Shown: one piece after another, positions 46,954 through 55,514 of the stretch
How the letters are laid out: every line of letters starts with the position of its first letter
Numbering within the stretch: the first letter of the stretch is position 1
From: Leptospira mayottensis 200901116
Lineage (GTDB): Bacteria; Spirochaetota; Leptospiria; Leptospirales; Leptospiraceae
Direction of reading: 5' to 3'
Length of the DNA: 64,000 nucleotides
NCBI RefSeq assembly: GCF_000306675.2
Contig: NZ_CP024873.1
Location: forward strand, 30,001 to 94,000
Notes under the pieces: model-generated
What the model saw: only the letters and a program-made list of their open reading frames with translations
Databases searched by the model: none
Told to the model about the DNA's origin: nothing
Translations under genes and position numbers: made by a program

Positions 46954-48318
46954 ATGGCAAAATGGAAATTAACCTATGAAGCGTTAGAATTTATAGGTAG
47001 GGACGGGGCCGGATGGCCCATTATTGATCTAATATCTGATTCTTATAATGTTGAAGATAACTCTATACGCCGTGTCTCTGTAAACGCAAAGAATATAGTT
47101 TTGAATACCTTACCAAAGAACATTGTTGGAGTTCGAGTTTTCGATATTGAAAGAATTGATGAAATGACGGGCAAAAACTACTTTGAAAGCTATCAAATTG
47201 AAGATCTTAATTTTGAATTAGAAGAAAGTGATGCTAAGAAGTTACGAAAAATACAATTTGATCTATTATCCATTGACGGCGGTTCATTAGATTTCGATTA
47301 TCTAAGACTTTTTAATCCAGATTTGTTTGTTATGAATTTAATGGATGTGAAAGCATTCTTTGTTGATGGTTATGGGGTACTAAGTCATGAAGAAGGAGCT
47401 TTAGTATTAGAAAATTTAAATAACTTTTATAATTCATTTACTTCTGATCAAATCAACGTTTTAAGAATTAATCCCAAAAGTGTCTCTTATGATGAAAACA
47501 AATTGATTCGTAGATTTCTCGGACAAGATCGACAAGTCGTAGATTCTTCTAGTAAACAAAATTACGTTAAAAATGGAAGTAAAGTTAATCTAAAATTTCT
47601 AGAAGAAAAAATTAAAGATTCGGAAATAATTTCTGATATAATTGATTGGATAGTTGAAAACGAGGAAAATCCTGAATTATTAAAAAACTTCAGCAAACTT
47701 ACTCCGGAAAATTTAAGCAAACTAAATACATTATCCGGTATTGTAACTTTAAAGAATTGTTTACTACGATGGGAGGAAAATCTACTCCATTCTTCCGAAG
47801 ACTTTTGGCAAAAAGAGTTTGAAGATAACTCATACGTAATTTCTCAACTTTTTACATCTCCAGTTACAATTATGAAATCTAAAGCTTACTTAGGTGGCAA
47901 GAGTATTCATAATACTGGAGGATCGTTAGTGGATTATCTTTTCGTTAATAAATTAACAAAGAACACAAGTATAATTGAATTAAAAACCCCGGCCACAAGA
48001 TTATTAGGCTCGAATTATCGTAGTACCATTTATAATATTTCTGCTGAATTATCTGGAGCGATTGTACAGCTTTCTAATTATAAAGACGAACTTTTAAAAA
48101 ACTATTACCAGCTGGCAAATTTAAATAAAGGAATATTTCATGCATATGATCCTTCTTGCATACTCATAGTGGGAAATTTCGCAACGGAATTAGATTCCGA
48201 AGAAAAAGTAAAATCTTTTGAGTTATTTCGACAACAACTACAGAATATTCAAATAATTACTTTCGATGAACTTTTTGAAAAAATGCGACTATTAATACAT
48301 TCATTAGAAGGTAGTTAG
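46954..48318 (+). CDS. Shedu-like (SduA, DUF4263) anti-phage nuclease
   Basis: A 454-aa protein. The C-terminal region has a PD-(D/E)XK-type core: Asp near 328 in SLVDYLFVNKL, then ExK in SIIELKTPATR (near 343-345), and a helix SAELSGAIVQLSNYKDEL, matching the Shedu protein DUF4263. The N-terminal 300 residues are unassigned. A single-gene Shedu defence is known in other bacteria. No clear ribosome-binding site is visible; the upstream GTTAAGAAAAAATT is weak. Confidence 0.72.
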   Translation: MAKWKLTYEALEFIGRDGAGWPIIDLISDSYNVEDNSIRRVSVNAKNIVLNTLPKNIVGVRVFDIERIDEMTGKNYFESYQIEDLNFELEESDAKKLRKIQFDLLSIDGGSLDFDYLRLFNPDLFVMNLMDVKAFFVDGYGVLSHEEGALVLENLNNFYNSFTSDQINVLRINPKSVSYDENKLIRRFLGQDRQVVDSSSKQNYVKNGSKVNLKFLEEKIKDSEIISDIIDWIVENEENPELLKNFSKLTPENLSKLNTLSGIVTLKNCLLRWEENLLHSSEDFWQKEFEDNSYVISQLFTSPVTIMKSKAYLGGKSIHNTGGSLVDYLFVNKLTKNTSIIELKTPATRLLGSNYRSTIYNISAELSGAIVQLSNYKDELLKNYYQLANLNKGIFHAYDPSCILIVGNFATELDSEEKVKSFELFRQQLQNIQIITFDELFEKMRLLIHSLEGS

Positions 48319-48670
<352 letters not shown>

Positions 48671-48994
48671 TTAATATGTTGAATCATCAAATTCTAAAGT
48701 CTTACCATTTTTAATATTGTATATTTGAACATTCCTTTTATGGTTCTCAGAGGAAAAAGGACCTAAAGCAAATTCGCATTCAACACTAACTGAGTCAACT
48801 TTACATACACCATCTTCTTTTTCTAATGAGAGTGACCACCAAGAACGTTTTGCTATAAAGTCTTCAGTGCCATCAACTCCTTTACGTTTTATTGTAATAT
48901 AGTCACCCGGTTGTGGTATAGAATTAGATTCAAGTTGTAGTTGATAATCAGCTTCCCCACCACCAGGAGGGACGAATATTAAATAAATTTTCAT
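48671..48994 (-). CDS. Hypothetical protein (107 aa)
   Basis: A 107-aa beta-rich protein with a GGAAAG site upstream. It starts MKIYLIFVPPGGGEADYQLQ and includes GDYITIKRKGVDGTEDF. No family is recognised. It lies between the Shedu-like gene and the helicase fragment, so it may belong to the defence cargo. Confidence 0.5.
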   Translation of the reverse strand: MKIYLIFVPPGGGEADYQLQLESNSIPQPGDYITIKRKGVDGTEDFIAKRSWWSLSLEKEDGVCKVDSVSVECEFALGPFSSENHKRNVQIYNIKNGKTLEFDDSTY

Positions 48995-49178
48995 TATTTT
49001 CTTTCCAATTAATTAAAGATATTACAAAAGTATAAATAAAATGCTAAATGTCAAATTAAGAAATATATAAAATATGTTACATTTCCCTTTTCTTGTCGGA
49101 AATTTGGTTCAATATGCGATCTGGCGCTTTTCAGTACAAGATTTTTACTCTTTTTTCCTTCTTACGCCGAACTCACGT

Positions 49179-49250
49179 TATTTTAAAATATTATGATGTG
49201 AAGAATAAGATAGCATGGGACCGGGCCTCGATGGATTCCGCAATTGTTAA
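49179..49250 (+). mobile_element. Remnant of the IS5-family element
   Basis: About 72 bases (ATTTTAAAATATTATGATGT onward to CAATTGTTAA) match 37307-37378 of the intact IS5 with two mismatches (CGG for TGG area). It marks an old insertion or recombination just before the truncated gene at 49298. Confidence 0.8.
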
Positions 49251-49297
49251 GAAAATATAGTAAATAAATATGCTGAAAAAAATACACTAAACAAGAT

Positions 49298-50185
49298 TTG
49301 CAGAGACAGGTAAATTGGAAGATTAATATCATTTCCTCAATTGAAAGTTTTTTGCTTTCACAATGGCCCGAAGGATTAAACGACGAGAGTAGTTTAGGAA
49401 GTATAAGCGAGTTAGCCAAGAATACTCTTGCCTATCACTTAGCCAACGCTATAGAAAAAGAGCAAATAATTGAAATATTTACTATAATAGCGAATCGGAT
49501 TTTAAATGAGGTTACTGATTCAAAAAAGAGGAAAATTTATGGAAAAACCTTATTTGGGATAAGGGAAATACAAAAGATAGAATCCTGGATTCAGTTAAAT
49601 ATAGAAACATTGAATAATGTAAAAGATAATAGATTATTGTTTCAGAAACTATGGCCTATTCTTCTCGAACATACTAAAAACAATATGTTCGTTAAATGCA
49701 GTTCGCAATCAAGCTTACTAACGTTGGCATATGATTGGATTGAAGGGAAACCATTTTATGAAATATTCAATAATTTCATTTCAACTGGAGTAAAGCTAGT
49801 CAGTAGGATACAAAGACGAAATTATAAACTTGAGCATGTTGTCGAAATTTGTGAAAACGCAATTTCCTATGAAGGATCAGTAATACTTGGAGCGGTTGTT
49901 GAAATTATAGAGCTTTTATTTCCTCAAGAAATGGTTGAACTTATAGAAAGAGTAAAAATTTTGCAAAAAAGTGTAAAATATGGATTGTCGTCTTTTACTT
50001 CAATAAATGGTTACGAATTAGGATTTGCAGATCGTGTAATTGCTAAAGAATTTTCGATTTTAATGAAAACTGAAAAAAGTAAAAGTAGAGAGTTTCTTAA
50101 GGTAAATGAGAATGCTTTTAGAACAATACTTTTAAAATATCCAATTCTTTATTCGCAAATATTTGAAAGTATATTAGAAACGTAA
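49298..50185 (+). pseudogene. C-terminal fragment resembling a large defence helicase
   Basis: The 295-aa frame begins at a TTG and is open from 49277 with no ribosome-binding site. Segments such as AKNTLAYHLANAIEKEQIIE, KIYGKTLFGIREIQKIESWI and YELGFADRVIAKEFS resemble the C-termini of large DEAD/DEAH helicases in defence islands. The helicase core is absent, and the IS5 scar lies 50 bases upstream, so the gene was probably truncated there. It may still be a small independent protein. Confidence 0.45.
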
Positions 50186-50340
50186 AATGTTACGGCATAT
50201 GTTCTTTTAATAAATTAATGTTCGCTTTCACGGATCTTGTATTGTGAACCAGCAAAAGACCCCACACACTCGAACGTATCATGATTGAGGCGAGGCGCCC
50301 ATATACACCACAATTAGCGGGCATACAAAATCCTGACTTT

Positions 50341-51225
50341 TCAAGGATTTGAATGTTTTTTATTAAGTAATGCATTTAATGCCTGTTTCAATTCACGCTC
50401 ATCTTTAAGAGCAGATGAAATTCTATCTGAAAGTTCAATCAACACTACTCTTATACTTTGAGCTAATATAAGACACTGCTCATCAGAATGTGAATGTAAA
50501 CCTTCGCTAAGTGCATTATGCAATATTTTTAATGGATTATGACCATTCATTAAAATACTCTCAGGAATTGCTCTTTGAACTGTTTCTACAGCTTTGCTAA
50601 ATTGATTTTCAGCTATTGCTCTTTCTATTAATAATATTTTTTCATCATTCATTTTTTCTTTTTGAGCTATTTTCTTGATTTCTTCTAATATTCTATTTTT
50701 CTGACTTTCAACCACTCTTCTATAGTAACCATAAGCCCCTATTCCAAGACCTTGGTTTTCACATTGCCTACCCTTCAAAAATATTTCTCTATCAGGACCA
50801 ATTAATTTAATTAATCGAGATGGAGTCACAGGACCGAAATTCGGGAATTCACCAAATTTAAAAGCATAACTTTTAATATTGCTATTGCTTTCTGCATTTA
50901 TAAATAAAAATAATGAAAATATCTTTTGATATTTTTGACAATTTGAACATTGATATGTGATATATAAATTAGTTTGATTCACATTTATCAGGATAGGATC
51001 AGTTTCAATTGACCGAAAAAAACGTGTGCCGTTACATAAATCATTCGAGCAATGAAGTTGAATTTCTGGTAAATTCAAAATATATTCTGAAGGGTAATAA
51101 TTATAATCCTTTTTTGTAAATAAATTCTTTATTTCAGATATTTGATTTGGAGGTTGACTCTCTAAAAATTCTGCAAATAAAAAAGTTGGAAAATTTGAAT
51201 TTGACGGCACCGGATTTTTTGACAT
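50341..51225 (-). CDS. Hypothetical protein with a zinc-binding-like motif
   Basis: A 294-aa protein. CSNDLC (near 59) and CSNCQKY (near 93) suggest a four-Cys zinc ribbon. The conserved-looking GIGAYGYYRRVVESQKNRIL and the C-terminal AQSIRVVLIELSDRISSALK are helical. This pattern is seen in uncharacterised proteins near defence genes and has some likeness to DUF4145 proteins, but function is unknown. No clear partner gene is next to it. Confidence 0.55.
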   Translation of the reverse strand: MSKNPVPSNSNFPTFLFAEFLESQPPNQISEIKNLFTKKDYNYYPSEYILNLPEIQLHCSNDLCNGTRFFRSIETDPILINVNQTNLYITYQCSNCQKYQKIFSLFLFINAESNSNIKSYAFKFGEFPNFGPVTPSRLIKLIGPDREIFLKGRQCENQGLGIGAYGYYRRVVESQKNRILEEIKKIAQKEKMNDEKILLIERAIAENQFSKAVETVQRAIPESILMNGHNPLKILHNALSEGLHSHSDEQCLILAQSIRVVLIELSDRISSALKDERELKQALNALLNKKHSNP

Positions 51226-51656
51226 TTTTAATCATCAACATTGATGTATTATAGAAGTCAACTATTCCATCTAATTAAATAAAATAAGAAAGATAATAAT
51301 TCTTATAAAATAATTGAGCTTAAAAATATATTTTAATTTTATTCATATTATATAGGTAGAAAGCGTAGAGGCATTTAATACCATTCATTGAATAAACTCA
51401 AGATTATAATATTGAATTTGTATAAAATAAACTTCAAGTTATACTCTGAATAGATTCGGCTAAATTAACGCATTATTTAATTTTTTAATACTAATCAATA
51501 TTTTTAATTATAAACTAAATAAATAAAAACTCTAGAGAATAAAGCCTACTTCATAAGTGGAGTCTAACAGAATATAAAGATTATTTAGAAATTCTTGGGA
51601 GGAAATTGAATCAATACGAAGTAACAATCAATAGTTTCTTTTTCACCTAAAAACCC
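51226..51656. other. AT-rich intergenic region between cargo and phage module
   Basis: No supported gene. It separates the defence island from the phage lysis cassette and has very low GC content. Confidence 0.5.
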
Positions 51657-51788
51657 CTACTCTCTCTCAATACAAAGATAAATAACCAAAGCTAATAATC
51701 CAAAAAAACACCATCCAACAAGGGTTCCGAGTGTAGTGTATAAAAGAATGAGTTTAAAACAATCCCTGTTATAAGTCGAATATCCAAT
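51657..51788 (-). CDS. Possible small membrane protein after the spanin-like gene
   Basis: Directly after the spanin stop, in the same frame, 43 codons (51788-51657) are open, ending at TAG. They encode YNRDCFKLILLYTTLGTLVG and a second hydrophobic half WCFFGLLALVIYLCIERE. There is no ATG/GTG/TTG; ATT is the first codon. It might be expressed by readthrough of the TAA or be a remnant. Confidence 0.3.
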   Translation of the reverse strand: MGYSTYNRDCFKLILLYTTLGTLVGWCFFGLLALVIYLCIERE

Positions 51789-52169
51789 TTAAAAGAAAAT
51801 CCCGAAAAGAAAACCGATACAGACGGAAATTAAAACCGTGGAAAGAGTGACTTTTAGCCTTTGAAAAAAAGTGGGAGCGTAGACGGCTTCCTCAAAATCC
51901 CGACAAAAAAACTCAGACCAACAGATTCGTTTTTTTAAACGTACATACTCCCCGTCCCTAACTTTTGAAAGGATAGTCACCGTGGCTTTGGAGGATTCTA
52001 TTTTTTGCCAATTTGTGTGAAGTTTCTCAAGACATAAAAACCAAGAGGCCCCTTTTAATTCGGAACAACCGGTATCACGAGAAGGATTTAGATTTGATTG
52101 AAGAGGAACACTTCCAAACGTAGAACAATTAAATAGAAATAGAATAGAAAGACATACAAGGTGTTTCAT
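51789..52169 (-). CDS. Lipoprotein with C-terminal membrane segment; candidate unimolecular spanin
   Basis: A 126-aa protein. Its N-terminus is a lipoprotein signal peptide with lipobox LFNC (Cys15). The last 20 residues (LSTVLISVCIGFLFGIFF) form a membrane segment. A lipoprotein that also spans the inner membrane is the layout of u-spanins, which fuse the inner and outer membranes in phage lysis. It overlaps the preceding gene by four bases (ATGA). Confidence 0.6.
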   Translation of the reverse strand: MKHLVCLSILFLFNCSTFGSVPLQSNLNPSRDTGCSELKGASWFLCLEKLHTNWQKIESSKATVTILSKVRDGEYVRLKKRICWSEFFCRDFEEAVYAPTFFQRLKVTLSTVLISVCIGFLFGIFF

Positions 52170-52435
52170 TTCTTTTTTCCTTTCGATTCGGGACTCAAGA
52201 TATCACAGGTATCTTGAACTTCTTTCGGAGTGTTATTCGCATAACAAACAAGTTTAGAACGGTCTCTTGAGTAGTCTACAGGAGAAACGTTTTCGACAGG
52301 TTCATGATTGATCTTGATTTCAAGATGATTGATTTTAAAAAAAGAAACAAATAGAATTATAATGAAAAGAAAAAAGATAAAAAAGGATTTGTTCTTAATG
52401 ATTAAGTTTTTTAAACGAAGTAGTAAGTTTTTCAT
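52166..52435 (-). CDS. Small inner-membrane protein of the lysis cassette (i-spanin-like)
   Basis: From ATG 52435, which has a GAGGT site, the 89-aa protein has one N-terminal membrane segment (SFFIFFLFIIILFVSFF) and a soluble, charged tail (about 50 residues). This topology fits an inner-membrane spanin subunit. The frame extends to an upstream start at 52465. It overlaps the lipoprotein gene by four bases. Confidence 0.5.
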   Translation of the reverse strand: MKNLLLRLKNLIIKNKSFFIFFLFIIILFVSFFKINHLEIKINHEPVENVSPVDYSRDRSKLVCYANNTPKEVQDTCDILSPESKGKKK

Positions 52436-52501
52436 AGATGTAACCTCATAAAATATTGATTTCAAAGATTACGTGTACGTGTATTTGTTTTTTAGAAAGG
52501 G

Positions 52502-52843
52502 TTAGGAATTACCACCTCCGCGCGCTTTAGAAATAAAATCACCTAATGACCTTAAAATCTCACCCGATTTAAACCAGGACATTAAAACGATACCCGAAGT
52601 TAAAAAAAGACCATGAACACTCACTCCCCCGAATCCTTCCGAAATTTTCTGTTCCGGAAAAAATCTTAAAAGAAAAAGACCTAAAAGTAAAAAAAATAAA
52701 CCTAAGAAAAAAGCTTGGTTAGATTTTCGAAAAAGACTTTTTTTAACGATAACCGTATGGCCTAAACTTTGATCCTGATCCTTTACCTTTGAAGAATTGG
52801 TATGTTTTTCGATAATTTCTTTTGATTTTAGTTTTTGTTTCAT
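52502..52843 (-). CDS. Holin candidate
   Basis: A 113-aa protein with a charged N-terminus, two membrane segments (QAFFLGLFFLLLGLFLLRFF and VHGLFLTSGIVLMSWF) and a Gly-rich basic tail. This is a class II holin-like arrangement. It lies directly after the YkuD-like gene and before the spanin-like genes, as expected for a lysis cassette. Confidence 0.55.
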   Translation of the reverse strand: MKQKLKSKEIIEKHTNSSKVKDQDQSLGHTVIVKKSLFRKSNQAFFLGLFFLLLGLFLLRFFPEQKISEGFGGVSVHGLFLTSGIVLMSWFKSGEILRSLGDFISKARGGGNS

Positions 52844-52851
52844 ATAATTCT

Positions 52852-53508
52852 CTATATTAGTAATTCCTTAACCGATTCTTGATTTAAAACCGCATAACAA
52901 AATCCTTTAAAATTTTGATTCCTTTTCTTTTTTAAGAGTGTGGCTCCTTTAAAAATGGAAATGAGTTCGATCCACTCCGGATCATTCCAAGAAGCTTTAG
53001 TGACAGTACAACCAAGAGAAGAAATACCTACCGATTCGCTATTGGAATTTCGAGCGTGTATATTTAAACCAACCTGATCTAAAAAAATAGGGTCTAAATC
53101 GTTCCAAATATGATCGCTATTTTTATCCCTTCTAAAATAAAAGGGAGAACCTTGTACTAACGCGTCATGACCTTTATGGTTCCCAAGCTTTACCAAATAA
53201 AGACCTTCTTCGGTTCTCGCCTCCCCGTTAGTGACACCGTATTTTAAAAGAGTTTCTTTGGAAACCAACCCCGGATCCATTGTAACTACCCTACTCCCCC
53301 AAGAATTACCACCTGGATCAATGTTAAAAAGGATGTCGTTAAAACGGTCAAAAGAGTTGTTGTTTAAAATCACGTTATTGTCTAAAACGCTGATCCCACG
53401 TACTCCGATTAAAACGTGATCTAGATTAAAATCGATTTTGTATTTGGAATTTTTGAATTTAGATTTGGTAAGTTCGATTAGCTCTAAAATAAATTTATCA
53501 TATCTCAC
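52852..53508 (-). CDS. YkuD-like (L,D-transpeptidase-fold) protein, likely lysin
   Basis: A 218-aa protein. The catalytic region has LNIHARNSNSESVGISSLGC, giving the His and SxGC pattern of the YkuD fold, with Cys near 170. No signal peptide, which suits a holin-released endolysin. L,D-transpeptidase-fold enzymes cut or form peptidoglycan cross-links; a lytic role is inferred from the cassette. Confidence 0.6.
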   Translation of the reverse strand: MRYDKFILELIELTKSKFKNSKYKIDFNLDHVLIGVRGISVLDNNVILNNNSFDRFNDILFNIDPGGNSWGSRVVTMDPGLVSKETLLKYGVTNGEARTEEGLYLVKLGNHKGHDALVQGSPFYFRRDKNSDHIWNDLDPIFLDQVGLNIHARNSNSESVGISSLGCTVTKASWNDPEWIELISIFKGATLLKKKRNQNFKGFCYAVLNQESVKELLI

Positions 53509-53577
53509 AAAAGAAAAGATAGAACATAAGCTACAATATCGGTTTAAAAAAAATGAAATGGAGTCCTTAGATTTTTA

Positions 53578-54519
53578 TCAACCTAAGGCACCAAAAGAAA
53601 TTCCAGTGTAACGAATTTTAGCAGTCTTCCACCATTCTTTAAGTTCGTTCGAAAGTTGTCTAATCCTGGCCCCAAAAAAAGCATTTTCTGCGGACATTGT
53701 AGTTCCAATAGATTCACTAATTACACCAACACTAGTGGAATAGTTTGAGATTCCTCCGATGATACCTTCACCATAAGAAGATAAAACACAGATTACAAAG
53801 TATTTTAAAACTTGATCTTTTAGTTCTCTCGGAACCCTCGATGCGTGATCATACCCGGTAGTATAATCCACTTGATAGGCACCTGGAAGATTTGAACTAT
53901 TTTGACTTAAAAAACGAAACCCTTGAATCCCTATTTGAGGAATTCCGACATTACCAAAAGGAACTCGTGTAAAGACTGCACGTAAAATTCCGGTTTTGTA
54001 TTGAATCGTAGCACGACTTGTAAGATCAAGAATCATATTCCCATTCCAAGGAAGCGTTAAGACCCATTTATGAAGACGACAAAGATTTTTTCTTCTCAGT
54101 TTTAAAAAGAAATTCGAACTTTTGGAAGGATCATAGTCGTAAGTATCATCCCACTCCGCATAGTCTTCGATTCTACCGGTTTTGGGTTCTAGATCAAATC
54201 TTCCGGATTGTCCAACAAGCGGGCGGGATCGAAAAAGCCTAGGATAAATATCCCAGTCAATTTCAGAGGCAAATGCCCGAACGGTTTGGTCACACCAATT
54301 TTTTAATTGGAAATCCTCCAGTTGAGTTCCACGGGTAGTGAGAAGAGGTTCGTTCCCGAAAAACATAATCCGACGAAGTTCGTCCGGATGAATGATACAA
54401 CCCCAGCCGGGAAGGGGTGTATTTGATTTTTCAAGATCTGGGTAAATGCAGGCAGACAAATCGTGATATTCGTAGTCTTCGGATTGTTTGTTTAAATCCC
54501 CTTCAAAACCGTAAGTCAT
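53578..54519 (-). CDS. Phage structural protein, head-tail connector candidate
   Basis: A 313-aa protein. The C-terminal part with YQVDYTTGYDHASRVPRELK followed by the Gly/Ser-rich SNYSTSVGVISESIGTTMSA and FFGARIRQLSNELKEWW resembles conserved head-completion/connector proteins in tailed phages. No enzymatic motif. It lies downstream of the other minus-strand head genes. Confidence 0.5.
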   Translation of the reverse strand: MTYGFEGDLNKQSEDYEYHDLSACIYPDLEKSNTPLPGWGCIIHPDELRRIMFFGNEPLLTTRGTQLEDFQLKNWCDQTVRAFASEIDWDIYPRLFRSRPLVGQSGRFDLEPKTGRIEDYAEWDDTYDYDPSKSSNFFLKLRRKNLCRLHKWVLTLPWNGNMILDLTSRATIQYKTGILRAVFTRVPFGNVGIPQIGIQGFRFLSQNSSNLPGAYQVDYTTGYDHASRVPRELKDQVLKYFVICVLSSYGEGIIGGISNYSTSVGVISESIGTTMSAENAFFGARIRQLSNELKEWWKTAKIRYTGISFGALG

Positions 54520-54547
54520 AATCTATTTATTAAAATATAATAAATAT

Positions 54548-55015
54548 TTAGATATCGGAATGGATTTTTGATTTTGCAATTTGAAGTTGTTCTATGGGTA
54601 TTGTATAGGATTTTCCGGAAGCTAGTTCACACAGAACGGTTTTTCCGTCTTTAGCGACTTCTTTAACTTTAGCAAGCATCCCGCCTACGTTAACTTTGTT
54701 TTTTGCGTAAACTCTCATAATAAGACCTGGTTTTGGTATTTGTGAACCACTTCCGTATGATGATTTCCTTTGCTCTCTTACTTCTTCCTCGAATTTTTTG
54801 TGTCGAATTTCTCTTTGTTTTATTTCTATTTTTTCTTTTTCGGAAATTTCTTTTTGATAATTGATTTTATTTCGGTCATGTTTTGCTTGATCGATCTTTT
54901 TTTCACGAGGCACCCTTACGTCCTCGTTTGTTCTAGTATTTCGAAAGGCCATATAGTCGCCTGACTTTCCATGAACGACTACCTTTTTTTTGAGTAGGGA
55001 ATTTGTATTTAACAT
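54548..55015 (-). CDS. Phage hypothetical protein with charged coiled coil (155 aa)
   Basis: The middle is a strongly charged helix (KEISEKEKIEIKQREIRHKK), and the C-terminus is a small beta domain (GMLAKVKEVAKDGKTVLCEL). No family is recognised. It lies in the phage structural operon, and a structural or scaffold role is possible. Confidence 0.5.
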   Translation of the reverse strand: MLNTNSLLKKKVVVHGKSGDYMAFRNTRTNEDVRVPREKKIDQAKHDRNKINYQKEISEKEKIEIKQREIRHKKFEEEVREQRKSSYGSGSQIPKPGLIMRVYAKNKVNVGGMLAKVKEVAKDGKTVLCELASGKSYTIPIEQLQIAKSKIHSDI

Positions 55016-55021
55016 AAGATT

Positions 55022-55327
55022 TTAGTGGGACGTTAGACTAGAATTGATCCAAAACCCGGAAAATTCAATCACTCCTGTAAAACTGATTTCGTTTGCACAT
55101 ATCGGAATAAAAAACTGAATATCTCCATTTCCTTTTCTCGTATAATTTCTAAAATTAGAGTCTGAGTTATTTCCTTTTACGTTCATCGTCCAGTTACCGT
55201 TTGCGTGTATAGCGCTAATAAAATAGAGTTTATCTTTAGAATTTAAAACCAAATTCCCCGAAAGGGTGAATTGGTTTTGAAACTGGATTCTATTTAGGTC
55301 TTGTAGGGTGATCGATTTACGGGACAC
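55022..55327 (-). CDS. Phage hypothetical protein (101 aa)
   Basis: A 101-aa beta-rich protein with GTG start 55327. It includes LVLNSKDKLYFISAIHANGN and ends FSGFWINSSLTSH. Its place at the 5-prime end of the minus-strand operon, divergent from the portal gene, suggests a small structural protein such as decoration or adaptor. This is inference. Confidence 0.45.
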   Translation of the reverse strand: MSRKSITLQDLNRIQFQNQFTLSGNLVLNSKDKLYFISAIHANGNWTMNVKGNNSDSNFRNYTRKGNGDIQFFIPICANEISFTGVIEFSGFWINSSLTSH

Positions 55328-55424
55328 ATTTAGATTTTTATTCCGAAAATAAAATATCGGGAAATAAATATTAAACCGTACTAGACCAATAAAACTTAAA
55401 CGTTTTAATTCTTTAAATTTCGTA

Positions 55425-55474
55425 AAATGATTTAAAACCCTATTTTAAATCATTTATAATAATTTAAAATTATT
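55425..55474. promoter_or_regulatory. Divergent operator between the phage portal and minus-strand operon
   Basis: A perfect 13-bp inverted repeat AAATGATTTAAAA (55425-55437) and TTTTAAATCATTT (55443-55455) with loop CCCTA is followed by AATAATTT-A-AAATTATT (55458-55474). They lie 40-90 bases before the portal ATG and about 100-150 bases before the divergent gene, suited to control both. Confidence 0.55.
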
Positions 55475-55514
55475 TTTCAACCGATACTCAAATCCTTGAT
55501 TTAAAACTAAGGAT

